From contig JAISFP010000226.1 in the NCBI GenBank assembly GCA_031263525.1, forward strand, positions 1-39,133: a stretch of 39,133 nucleotides of DNA, in the 5' to 3' direction. The notes beneath the pieces are model-generated. The model saw only the letters and a program-made list of their open reading frames with translations, did no database searches and had not been told where the DNA came from. Positions 25,743 through 34,939 of this stretch are shown here, one piece after another. The first letter of the stretch is position 1. Each line of letters opens with the position of its first letter. Origin of the DNA: Deltaproteobacteria bacterium (GTDB lineage: Bacteria; Desulfobacterota; Desulfarculia; Adiutricales; Adiutricaceae). The position numbers were made by a program, and so were the translations under genes.

Positions 25743-28700
25743 TTAAAAAATAAAATTTAGTCCGATCATCCCCTCATGTGCAGTGCTACTGTTTCCGCGC
25801 AACAGGGAATATTCAAGCCGTAGCTCCGTATTGGCTCCCAGTCCTATACCGAAATTAAGACCGAGCCCGAGACTGTTTTCGTCCAGTCCGTCTACGGGCG
25901 CGTTGAAGCGGTTGGTTTCAGGGTCCAGCGCGAAGGAAGCGACCGGTGCTTTCTTCGTGTCGCCGCTAAATCCTGACCAGTAAACCTTGACCCCAATACT
26001 GCCGCGTTCCGTTGCCCACACGCCTTCCATCCCTGTCTGGAGCCGGCTGATGTGATTGCGTGAATCATCATACCTCAGGGCGTAAACATCCGGTCGCTCG
26101 GAGTAAGAATCTCTGTTCAAGGTGAAATAGTGCCAGTCCACAAAGGGACGCACCATGAAGTTTTCTAAAATCTCGAAGCGTCTCCCTAGACTGGCGCCTA
26201 CGCTTATGGTTTTGGCGTTGTAGCTGTTGTGATACCTGTCTCCGTCAACCGCGCGAGTCTGACTGAAACGCATGCCGCCAAGCGTGCCGACGAATCCCAG
26301 TTCCAGACCCCGGGGCAGGAACAGGCCGCCGTAAAAAATGCCGGTTGCCCCCCAGCCGTCAATATCAGCATCGCTGCTTTCATAACGCGGAAAGTCGAGG
26401 GACAGCGCCAGCCCCAGATACAGGTTTTCCGCGACATAACGATCCAGGCCAAAAGTGACGCCGGCTCCGAAAATGGCATAGTCCCTGCCGCCTCTGTGTT
26501 TAAGAAACCCATAGGCAGGGACGATCCATATGCCGTTCCTGTTCGATGCTACTTCCAGTCCGCCGTCGCACGGAGAAAGCCAACGTGCGTACGACAAGCC
26601 CGGACGAGCGTTTCCGCAATCAGGAACCTGGCTGTGCCCCGAGCTCCCGGCAGAAGGCGGCCATCGCGACCAAAAGGTTTTCGTGTCGGCAAAAGGAGCG
26701 CCCAGAAGCGAGGAGTGCGGGCCGTGCGCAGCCGCGTCAGAAAATCGGTTGACCATTCTGGAACTGACGGCATTCAGGCCGGGCTGGCGCATGATTATCG
26801 CCAGAGGTGCGTCAAGAGCGTCCGTGCCGCCGCGCTGATGGTTGAAAGAAGCCTGTGTGGTGTTGACCATGACGGAATTCCGGTTCGCGTCCCAGTAGAG
26901 TCCGTTCCAGGCGTAGTCGAACGCTCCCACGGCGAAGGTGCCGGACGACTGCTGCAGAAGCGACGGCGTGACAGGAGCGAACTCCGTGAATTTCAGCACG
27001 GGACTGCCGCCTACAGCGAGCTGACGACCGTAGCTGAAGGCTGACGGCGCAAAGCCGATTTCCGAAAGCGGCGCGAGGTCAACATACTCGCTGGCAGCAA
27101 TCTCGGCGGGTCTGCCGCCCAAGAATTCTGTAAGCATCTGGGTGCCGGTCGCCATGGAAAATGAGCGGACACGCATGCTTCCGGCATAATCGAGGATGCC
27201 TCCCGCAAGGGAAACGTTCAGGCTCGAAGGACTTAGAATATCGCCCCGATAACGCAGAACGAACGCGGAGTCGCTGGAAGAGGCAATGGCTGTCCCGTCG
27301 CTGTCCGTCAGCATTCCGAAGGTCAGATCCGTCATGTAATCCAGCGGATCGCCGGGGAGGCTGAAGTTTTTTGGGTCCCAACGGGAGATGATGTCGCCGT
27401 AAATGAACGCGCCGTTCATGATGTTGACTGATTTAACATGTGCGCCCGGACCTATGTACAGGGCGATGGGCCTGCCCCCGTAATCGACGAATTCGCCGGA
27501 AAGATACCGGCCGTCTGTGGCGGAAGGCCCGCCTAACAGAGCCCCGCTCAGATCGAAACTTTCAACCAGAGGTCCGCCGATGTCAGTCTTTACCGGTTCC
27601 GGAGAGTTCCTGCCTACCTCTTTTCCTTCTGGGTCGTAAATGACTTCGGCCTTCGGGTTGCCATAATATATTCCGTATGAATGAAGAGCTTCATCAATGA
27701 AGGGAGCTCCGAAATCAAACCTCGCTCCGATGCCGAGAGGGCCAGCCGCTTCGACAACGCCCCGGCTGACGATCTTGTGCTCCGAACCGAAAGACACCAG
27801 CAGCCCGGTACCCCGGGCTCCGTTGGCGGTAACCAGCGCATTCTCGGGAATGATCACCCTGTTGCCGAATCCGTCCACGCGAATGCCCGCCCCGCCTGCA
27901 CCGTCGGCCAGCAGATCCGAGCTCTGGGTGATGGTGTAGTTGCTGCCATAGACATGCAGGCCCACGCCGAAAAGGCTGTTGTTGGGAGTTCCTTCGGCGT
28001 ATCCCAGCCAGTAGCCGGAGGGATCGGACCCCATGCTTGTAAAAAAACCCCGTGTATTGTTTACGATTTTTAGCGTTGCCGTGTCGTCATACAATGATGT
28101 GCCGAAAAAATTTCGAAGATCTATGGCATACCCTATGTCCACCAGAGCCGCCATCTCCACCTCCATGAACATTGAGTAATTGGTGATTTGTCCATGTGTC
28201 ATCAGTCCGTTTCTCACTCCGAAATGGCTGTCTTCCTCCCTGCTTGAATGGGCCATAGGCACGGGTCCGCCGAAAACCTGCTCTGTTGTGGCTCCGATAA
28301 AATTCAAATCGCCCGGTTCGCCTTTCAGTAAATTTTTGAACTCCGTATCATTTATAGCAAAGCCAAGGGAATGACCAATCTCGTGAATCATAGTGGGGGA
28401 AAGTGTTGACGGGGTTTCAGGCAAGTTGGAATTGGCCTGGGTGTCCCAGGAATAGTCGGTTATGTACATAACGCTGTGATATCCAGTCAAAGGATCGTGG
28501 GGCAGGCCAGACGGGGTCAGGGGGCTGCCTTTGCCGGAGATGGAACTCAATAGGGTTCCTACGGAGGAATCGTCGGGGTTTGAGAAATAAAACGCCTCAG
28601 CATTGAAGGACGTTTCGGGATGAACTCCTACCCGCAACACTGCGACGTTGGCCGGAGCCCCTCGGGGCTTGAGAATGTCGACCCAGTAGGCCGCGCCCCT

Positions 28701-28946
28701 GACAATGTCTTCACGAACCGGGGGAGAAAAATCATTGGCTGAGACAAAAAGAACTATGTTGCCATCTCCGTCGTCCGCGAATGCGTAGGGGAGTCCCCGA
28801 CCGAAAAAATCCAACCGGAATACTGCGCTGCCGTCACGATTGGGAATGTAAACGCTCTCAGGCAAACTGGCGCCTTGAGCGTTCCCCGAGGGAAACAACA
28901 AGAAAAGAAGGTAGCATATGCCGAAAAGGCGAAGAAGATATGGCAT
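25743..28946 (-). CDS. Autotransporter with metzincin-like metalloprotease passenger
   Basis: 1067 residues. Signal peptide 1-24 (LLFLLFPSGNAQG). The passenger has H188-E-I-G-H192-S-L-G, a zinc-protease helix; the position normally holding the third His of HExxHxxGxxH is Ile. H241, in DSHFGVRNGLMTHG, with Met249 as a Met-turn, could be the third ligand, a long spacing as in leishmanolysin (M8). Residues about 300-760 are Gly/Asn/Ser-rich beta-helix-like repeats. The last about 270 residues are an autotransporter barrel (GIWIVPAYGFLKH..., strand ends YHNS/GLNFIF) ending in Phe. It would be exported by Sec and then displayed on the surface. Base composition is clearly lower in GC than neighbours, suggesting acquisition. 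AGGCGG lies upstream of the start. Confidence 0.85.
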   Translation of the reverse strand: MPYLLRLFGICYLLFLLFPSGNAQGASLPESVYIPNRDGSAVFRLDFFGRGLPYAFADDGDGNIVLFVSANDFSPPVREDIVRGAAYWVDILKPRGAPANVAVLRVGVHPETSFNAEAFYFSNPDDSSVGTLLSSISGKGSPLTPSGLPHDPLTGYHSVMYITDYSWDTQANSNLPETPSTLSPTMIHEIGHSLGFAINDTEFKNLLKGEPGDLNFIGATTEQVFGGPVPMAHSSREEDSHFGVRNGLMTHGQITNYSMFMEVEMAALVDIGYAIDLRNFFGTSLYDDTATLKIVNNTRGFFTSMGSDPSGYWLGYAEGTPNNSLFGVGLHVYGSNYTITQSSDLLADGAGGAGIRVDGFGNRVIIPENALVTANGARGTGLLVSFGSEHKIVSRGVVEAAGPLGIGARFDFGAPFIDEALHSYGIYYGNPKAEVIYDPEGKEVGRNSPEPVKTDIGGPLVESFDLSGALLGGPSATDGRYLSGEFVDYGGRPIALYIGPGAHVKSVNIMNGAFIYGDIISRWDPKNFSLPGDPLDYMTDLTFGMLTDSDGTAIASSSDSAFVLRYRGDILSPSSLNVSLAGGILDYAGSMRVRSFSMATGTQMLTEFLGGRPAEIAASEYVDLAPLSEIGFAPSAFSYGRQLAVGGSPVLKFTEFAPVTPSLLQQSSGTFAVGAFDYAWNGLYWDANRNSVMVNTTQASFNHQRGGTDALDAPLAIIMRQPGLNAVSSRMVNRFSDAAAHGPHSSLLGAPFADTKTFWSRWPPSAGSSGHSQVPDCGNARPGLSYARWLSPCDGGLEVASNRNGIWIVPAYGFLKHRGGRDYAIFGAGVTFGLDRYVAENLYLGLALSLDFPRYESSDADIDGWGATGIFYGGLFLPRGLELGFVGTLGGMRFSQTRAVDGDRYHNSYNAKTISVGASLGRRFEILENFMVRPFVDWHYFTLNRDSYSERPDVYALRYDDSRNHISRLQTGMEGVWATERGSIGVKVYWSGFSGDTKKAPVASFALDPETNRFNAPVDGLDENSLGLGLNFGIGLGANTELRLEYSLLRGNSSTAHEGMIGLNFIF

Positions 28947-29230
28947 GTTTAACCGCCTGAAAACTGCGAGCAGAGCAATTGATCGATAATAACAGTTGAC
29001 GAACTGATTTATATGCTTAGCTCCTTGACCTTAAGTTTGTCACCTGAGAAATCAGGTTGCAGGTTCCCGCTGGCGAGTCAGTTCGGACATGTCCGGCATC
29101 CTCACAGGAGAATCATGTCCGACATCCTCATAGGAGCATCGCGGTGGCGGACTCTCGTAGACCTGACAAGATACGTTACTTTCATTATACAGCAAAACCG
29201 TATTCCTTTTAAAGAGCGATTATGACGGAT

Positions 29231-29464
29231 TATTACCCAGACGGATAAATGTCAGCTAAAATGCGAATTTGCTCATTTCCTACCAAAAGCTGAAGGCTAA
29301 GAGCTTAACCTATTTTCAGCACTGATATATAGTTAATATTAATACAAATCAATGCCGTATTTGTTATTTCTATTCAGGCAAATTTATATTACTGCAACAC
29401 TTAGCCATGCTCACTTTTAGTTCCCAGTGCAATACTTCGCTGACATTTATCCGTCCGGGTATTA
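29231..29464. mobile_element. TATTAC-ended inverted-repeat element (copy b, diverged interior)
   Basis: Left end TATTACCCAGACGGATAAAT then GTCAGC; right end GCTGACATTTATCCGTCCGG then GTATTA. About 24 of 26 positions pair. The interior is AT-rich and unlike copies a, c, d, e. Confidence 0.65.
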
Positions 29465-29603
29465 CCCGTTTAATCAAATGTCGGAATTTGGCTATCTGTC
29501 CAGGGGTGGAAATGTCGGTCTAACATCCAGTCCTGGTATCTTCTCACAATGATTCAAACTACCATATGTAAGAACATTCCGACATTTAATTCAACGGGTA
29601 ATA
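29460..29603. mobile_element. TATTAC-family miniature inverted-repeat element (copy c)
   Basis: 144 bp; the two ends pair over about 28 bases (TATTACCCGTT...AAATGTCGGAAT) with two or three mismatches. The left end shares its TA-containing terminus with copy b and the right end with copy d. Confidence 0.8.
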
Positions 29604-29757
29604 TTACGCTTCCGGATAAATATTAGAAAATGTTAAAATCTTTTCCCACATTATGGGAGAGAGTCATGGCAAAGAGATGCCAGGTCTGGGGTCTTGCACT
29701 GATTTCTTGCCCATGGAACGATAGCCGAAATTATTACATTTAACCGGACTCGTAATA
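29602..29757. mobile_element. TATTAC-family miniature inverted-repeat element (copy d)
   Basis: 156 bp; ends TATTACGCTTCCGGATAAAT and the complement of TATTACGAGTCCGGTTAAAT. Same subfamily as 25550-25704, in the same orientation. Confidence 0.75.
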
Positions 29758-30022
29758 ATAACGTCAGGCTGAGTCGGAGTCGGGTAGGCCTACTGCCTTG
29801 GACGTGGACAGTCACAGGGGAGCCCGGGACGGCAACGGATAACTCCTCGTTCGCGATCCGGGCGGTACTTTTAAGGGTGTTCTTCGCACATCTCGATCAG
29901 CTTTCCTGTGAAAAGGCACCTGCGATGTTTTTCCCCGATATCTGAATGTTGCCCTTATGGCTTACGAATCAGTCTGATTTCACGTACGCGGTAGCCATCG
30001 CCTTAAATGCCTCCGCCACCCC

Positions 30023-30098
30023 CTCCCCCAGCATCCGGCTCTCCCTCTCCCCCAGCATCCGGCTGTCCACCTCCCCCAGCATCCGGCTCTCCACCTCC
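30023..30098. repeat. 24-bp tandem repeat, three copies
   Basis: AGCATCCGGCTSTCCMYCTC units start at 30030, 30054 and 30078. Pyrimidine-rich; no gene. Confidence 0.8.
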
Positions 30099-30210
30099 CT
30101 CACACCCACTTAGACCATGACGTCATGCCTCCCCTGCCGTTCCAGCATCCCATCCCCGGCTTCAATGCCACCCACTTTCGTCAGTTGCCGAATCGATCAC
30201 CCCTCCATTT

Positions 30211-30336
30211 ATGACTGCAGGTGTAATAAAGGGGCAGTAGGATTTTTACCACAGTTCCTATCTTCTCGGTCGCCGAGGACATCTAGATGTCTCGTGCCTT
30301 TGATCATAGTCTACTTTCAAGTTCACCTCTGCTCTT
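30211..30336 (-). repeat. 124-bp dispersed repeat, copy B (inverted relative to copy A)
   Basis: Reverse complement of 25283-25405 with few differences, including compensating changes in the CTCGG...CCGAG hairpin loop. Together the copies bracket the autotransporter and the element cluster. Confidence 0.85.
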
Positions 30337-30666
30337 TTGCATCTTCTAGAATATGGCGGAGTTCAGTTCGAATAGGTGAAGATTATTTGGCGGAGCTTGC
30401 CATGGGGATGGGCAGGGCCGAAGGTGGCGAGCGCACGGGGCCCTCTCAACAGCCCGGAGAGCCAGGTACCGGGGAAAGGCGGTTCAACCCAAGCCCGCAA
30501 AGAGATTCACGGGAAGTTCCTGTCATTGACAGAGCATGCCGGGTGCCCGAGGGTGCCGGCATGGCCAGGGGAGAGGGGGCCCGTATCGACCGGCGACGCC
30601 CCTTACGCTGACGGACGGGGAAAGACGTGCCATGTCCAACTCGGGTTGACATTTCTGCCGTTTATG

Positions 30667-32110
30667 TCTATCTTTACTCATAGAGGCTCAAAAACACCCC
30701 AGGAGGTGGCTTTCACGAGTAAGTCGGGTAAAATCGCACCTGCCGAGCGCCGCAAGGCACGTACGGAGAGCCAGAAGCGGAAGGACGCGGCTCTGCTGGA
30801 GAAATCGGAGCTGGCCGACCTGCGCTCTGAGGTCTATGACCCCGTTTCCACGGACGAGGTTCTCGATACCTACAAGGACAAGGGGAAGTTTGGCCGCCCG
30901 CCCCTTGACCAGGCCATGATGGCCACGATCTTGGTCCTGACGGTCATCGCTCGGACTACCTGCAGCGGGATTCTCATGATGATAGCGGTCAACGACTTCA
31001 TCAAGAGGCTTCTCGGCATCGCCCCCTACGGCGACAACAACTCCCCGTGCAAGAAGACCCTGCACAATTTCATTAACAGGGTAAAAGAATTCAACCTCGT
31101 CGACAAGATCTACAGCTCGGTCACGGCGGCGTACATAAAAAAGTACATCCACGGAAAGGTCGCGCTCAGGGCGACGGCACGTTCCTGCACTCCTTGATGA
31201 AGGACATGATGCGCTTCGAGCTCATGTTCACGGTCATCAGGCGGTTCCTGTTGCGCTGAAGAAGGGCAAGTACCCCGTCTACCAGGCGCTCGTCAACGAG
31301 AACCCCGATATCCTCAGGAGGTACGGCATGGAGAAGGAGGGAAAGTGCTGCTTCTCCATGGCCACGAAGCGGAAGAGGGCCGGCTTCATCCTCAAGATGA
31401 TCCAGGACATGCTCTACCTGCTCGCCATAACCAAGGGCAACGCCTTCAGCGGGCAGCTTGCCGGCCAGGATGACGATGGCCCGCGTCCTGAACGACCAGT
31501 GCGACGTCGACACGAAGAGCGTGGAGCAGGTCCACTACGTGAAGATCCCCAAGGCCCGGCTGAAGGACGACAAGGAGGTGCTCCCCACCGCCCTGCAGAG
31601 CCCCTCGGACCCGGACGCGGCCTGGTAGGGGCGCAAGAAGGCCGCCGGCTTCACCGGGGCCCTCGTCGAGGCCGTGGCGCTGACCCTCGGGGAGTGCGGG
31701 GTCCCGCAGCCCAGGATCATCCTGGGGGGATGGCCCTGCCGGCGAACTTCCACGACTCCGTGTTCTTCGAGTGGATGTTGGAGACGTCCCTGGCCTGGGG
31801 CCTCGACATAGCCGGCCTTCTGCTCGACGCGGCCTTCGGGAGCCAGGAGAACTACGAGCTCGCCAAGAGCGTCGGTCTCGAGCTGTACTCGCCGGTGAAC
31901 GCCAACACCCCCACCGACGAGGTCAAGGAGGGCAGGACCTGCAAGCTCCCCCTGGACCCGTTCGAGAGGGATTCCAGCGGGGCGGTCACGGCCTGCCTCC
32001 TCGGCGCCCAGGCCACGACGACGTCCGAGCAGACCCCGAAGGGCCTCAGGTTCATTTCCGAGTTCGACCTCTGCACCTGCCAGAAATGCCCCGCGAGCGG
32101 CGGTGGCCAA
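30667..32110 (+). pseudogene. IS1182-like transposase, multiply frameshifted and truncated
   Basis: The N-terminal part (from about MSIFTHRGSK) contains GRPPLDQAMMATILVLTVIARTTCSG-like DUF772 sequence and breaks after VALRA near 31177. It resumes in another frame (LMKDMMRFELMF), again at 31253-31470 (KKGKYPVYQALVNENPDILRRYG), then ARVLNDQCDVD... SPSDPDAAW followed by in-frame TAG at 31627 and GRKKAAGFTGALVE, and finally SVFFEWMLETS... LLLDAAFGSQENYELAKSVGLELYSPVNAN in the frame ending 32113. SPSDPDA...KKAAGF and the CxCxxCP end are typical of IS1182 DDE transposases. At least three frameshifts and one stop; the 3' end is cut where the next element begins (about 32.1 kb). Confidence 0.8.
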
Positions 32111-33061
32111 TGATCTCCATGAAGGTTCCGGAAGGGTCCGCGACACGGTAGGCCCTGACGACGTTCCCGTCAGGCATCTCGACCCGGTCGGCCATCCGGA
32201 AGTTGAAATTCTCCCGCAATCCGCTGTGGGTGGCCACGTACAGGATGCCCCTCGACTCAAGGAGCTTCCGTTTCGCCTCGGTGAAGATCCCGGTGTCCAT
32301 CATGACGGTGTCTCCAGCCCTGACGCCGATGGCATCGAGCATGTCCGAAAGCAATGTCACCAACTTAAGGAATCGTCTTATGAGGCAACCATTAACAGAG
32401 AATGCTTGGGAAACCATTAGTAAAATTTACCTAGGCCACTGGGCTGACTTGGAAGCCATCCTTGTGAAGGGATACTCTGATCACCCTTGTGATACGCTGG
32501 TCGGAGGCAGTCCAACCGTGAGGGAAGGGGCTCTACGAAAGAGACGAATCGCCCTTTTGAACAGAGATGTCTAACAACTATTCAAAGCATATCATAACCC
32601 AATTCTGCCATATATATCGGATTTAAATGCGATTTATTCCTTGAGTTTGTGACATTGTGTCCGAAAGGATGGAGAGCTCCGAGACGTTGCCCGGCAGGAA
32701 ATGCACGATCTCGATGAAGCCGTCCTCGTTGATGGCGATAGCGATGCTCAGGAGCTTGCAGTCGAACCTCTTGGCCTTGCTGTGGCCCCTGGCGGCCACC
32801 GAGTTGCGATTGGCCTGACCCTCGTAATGCACGTTGGTGCAGTCGATCCTGAATATTCTCCCCGTCCCCTTCTGTTCGCCGCCCGCCTCCCGGACGGAGG
32901 GCGAAAAGTCTGCCCTGAGCTGCTCGTCGAGCGACTCATTGGAGGCGATTAGGGCGTCGGACGCCCTGCGGAGCGACATCTCGCTGATATCCTTGAAGTC
33001 TATGCCCATGAGCAGGCCCAGGCAGCTGTCGGATATGAGTCACCTGCGGCTCGCGCTGTAG
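32105..33061 (-). pseudogene. DDE transposase (IS4/IS1634-like), split by a miniature element and truncated
   Basis: Read on the minus strand: GLTRYSASRR, TGA (33042-33040), LISDSCLGLLMGIDFKDISEMSLRRASDALIAS..., FRIDCTNVHYEG (DDE first-Asp region), GFIEIVHFLPGNVSELSILSD. Then a 306-bp insertion, then MLDAIGVRAGDTVMMDTGIFTEAKRKLLESRGILYVA (second-Asp region), ending at SGTFMEII near 32105. Removing the insert with one copy of its 10-bp duplication restores an unbroken frame across the join. The C-terminal end with the catalytic Glu is missing, cut at the junction with the IS1182 remnant. Family assignment is by motif style only. Confidence 0.7.
32352..32657. mobile_element. 306-bp miniature element with 10-bp target duplication
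   Basis: Ends are inverted repeats: CAATGTCACCAACTTAAGGA at left, and the complement of the right end reads CAATGTCACAAACTCAAGGA (about 22 bases, two mismatches). It is flanked by perfect direct copies of TGTCCGAAAG at 32342-32351 and 32658-32667. The interior has no coding potential for a transposase. A 10-bp duplication fits IS4-type elements, so a trans-acting IS4-like transposase is likely. Confidence 0.88.
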
Positions 33062-33065
33062 CGTG

Positions 33066-33716
33066 TCAGCCCGCAATCCTCACTACGATTGCACCAATGT
33101 TCATCTTCGCATACCATGGATTGGCTCCGGCCTTGACCATCATGACTTCCAAGCCAATTTCTCTTGAAGCGTCCAGAATCAGCTTCTCCGGACCGAACGA
33201 CTTCCCGGCGAGGATGTGGATGTCTCCCGCCCTGAGCGGCGTGTCTGCCGGGCTCGGCGGCATCTTCAGCACCGTTATCGCTGCCACCTGCGGTGTCCTC
33301 TTCGCCGCCATCCTTGGTTTCACCCTCGGCACCGACATCAGTTGAATCTCCGGCTTCATCCTCAGCAGAATCCTCCCCAGCATTTCCGGTGCCGTCCTCC
33401 GCAGAATCCTCGTCAGCATCTTCAGCGCCGTCCCCGACATCATTATCATCGGGAACATATTCAGGGGCCGCCCTGGCTCGCTCGGCGCGAAGCCGTGGAC
33501 CCTATCTGTTCCGATCTGCATCCTCACGTCCATTGCGATCGCGTCGATCATGGCGGCTTTGCTGGCGTCCATCGTCGGGAACAGCCTGGAGCAGGATTTC
33601 CCCTCCTTAACCGTGTGGATGAAGTGTGTACAAAGCTCCTTGGGCAGGGAGAAGCTCTCTCTGAGGAAGGGGATTGTTATCTCCTCCTGACCTGGTCCAG
33701 GATAGAGATCGCCCAC
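33066..33716 (-). CDS. Unrecognised ORF, possibly upstream part of the broken transposase
   Basis: 216 codons on the minus strand, ending directly before the GLTRYSASRR segment of the transposase remnant. Residues 1-90 (EEITIPFLRESFSLPKELC..., MDASKAAMIDAIAMDVRMQ) look like ordinary protein. The middle (RILRRTAPEMLGRILLRM) is repetitive; another minus frame through the same DNA is strongly Asp/Glu-rich (EDADEDSAEDG), so a frameshift inside is possible. I do not recognise the product. It may be the N-terminal part of the same degraded transposase or a separate small gene. Confidence 0.3.
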   Translation of the reverse strand: MGDLYPGPGQEEITIPFLRESFSLPKELCTHFIHTVKEGKSCSRLFPTMDASKAAMIDAIAMDVRMQIGTDRVHGFAPSEPGRPLNMFPMIMMSGTALKMLTRILRRTAPEMLGRILLRMKPEIQLMSVPRVKPRMAAKRTPQVAAITVLKMPPSPADTPLRAGDIHILAGKSFGPEKLILDASREIGLEVMMVKAGANPWYAKMNIGAIVVRIAG

Positions 33717-34939
33717 AATTGAGGAGCCGGAGACGTCTTCCGTGATTCCGGGAGCGACCAGGTGGACGTATGCGACGACTTAGATACGCATTCGTCCGTT
33801 ATATCAGAGACATTGTCCATTGTTAACGGATCACCGGGGGTTGTTCATCTCGTCGAGAAACCTGGCCAGCCTGGCCGCCATGGCCTGGGCAAGCCTGCAC
33901 CTGCGACATGGGCAAGCTGACGTTTAGCCTGTCCAATCTTCACCAGTGACAGCGTATCCGTTCACAGAGGTCAGGGTTGTTAAGCCGGTCCTACCCTCTG
34001 CACAGACAACAAACGCTCTATTCCACAAGCACCTCAGCCCTCCTGGGCCTTCTGTCCTCCGAGCCTTTCAGTCCCATCAGGTCTCCAGTGTATCAGTTGT
34101 CCTGCCCCAAAGTGCCTCCAGCCTCCCAGTCACCCCCCCTTAACGGGTGCAGACCTGCCGAACCTGAAGAACGTCCTCGGAGAGCTCTGACCATCCTATA
34201 GAAAATAGACATCTTAACTACAGCATAAGCTGGTTGGTGGTGATCTTAAGAGCAAGACACCCAATATGGTCTCGTCAAGTGTTAAACTTTGGCCGGGAGA
34301 TCACACGAAAGCCTGGACAGACGTCGTCGCGCAGAAGCTTGAGCCAGTCAAGTACAAAATTTTAGTCTGAGACACCAGCATCGCTGTCCTGGAACACGAC
34401 GCGCAAAAATGCAGTCCTGGAACACTGCTTATAACCGAGGGCCAGGCGCAAAACCCGAAAACACTATCCAGGCGCAAAACGCGAAAACACTGTCCAGGCA
34501 CAAAATGCGAAAGCGAGGCCCTGCCGCGTAGCGCACGGCGCGAAAGCTCTGTCCGGGCCCGCTCCGTTACAGCACGTTACGGGAACACGGCGCCAATGTC
34601 CTTTTGCCAAAATTTATCGCGGCCTTTGCCAGCATCACAAAATGCCACAGCACATGCCTTCGCTTATCCGACTTGCAGAAATTTTTGGACATTCAGAATG
34701 TACTGCAGCGTAAAAATATGACCGAATTTACGAGAACATAACGTTTACGATCGGAAGCCGCTTTCGGTCTTCGGAGTTTGACTTTCGATAATTTCCACAC
34801 TGTCCGAAAATAACGAAAGCGATTTTTCGCGGTACGATCCAAATGTACGTTGTTCCTTCGAAAAGTTTCGGTACCCAAACTATTTACATTCCCTCCAGAG
34901 AGAGCTAGCATTCAGGCACGGCGCAAGGAGGCCGTCCCC
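33717..34939. other. Intergenic region, no gene supported
   Basis: Mixed GC with an AT-rich end (34.6-34.87 kb) rich in TTTCG/CGAAA words. Short ORFs lack ribosome sites and familiar sequence. A 26-bp tandem repeat lies at 34442-34515. CGTATCCGTTCACAG at 33953 resembles one end of the 18938-19153 element, but no partner end was found. Confidence 0.5.
34442..34515. repeat. 26-bp tandem repeat, three copies
   Basis: CCAGGCGCAAAACSCGAAAA units start at 34442, 34468 and 34494. Confidence 0.8.

Larger units (their letters stand above)
28947..30210. other. AT-rich intergenic region crowded with repeats
   Basis: No gene supported. It holds a 28-bp direct repeat (CATGTCCGRCATCCTCAYAGGAG at 29086 and 29114), three abutting inverted-repeat elements (29231-29757) and a 24-bp tandem repeat (30023-30098). 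Confidence 0.6.

Noticed and set aside
25515-25760. 81-codon ORF starting MYMSEKKE with GGAG upstream
   Set aside because: Nearly two thirds is a TATTAC-family miniature element whose second copy (29602-29757) does not keep the frame; likely fortuitous, though the ribosome site is fair.
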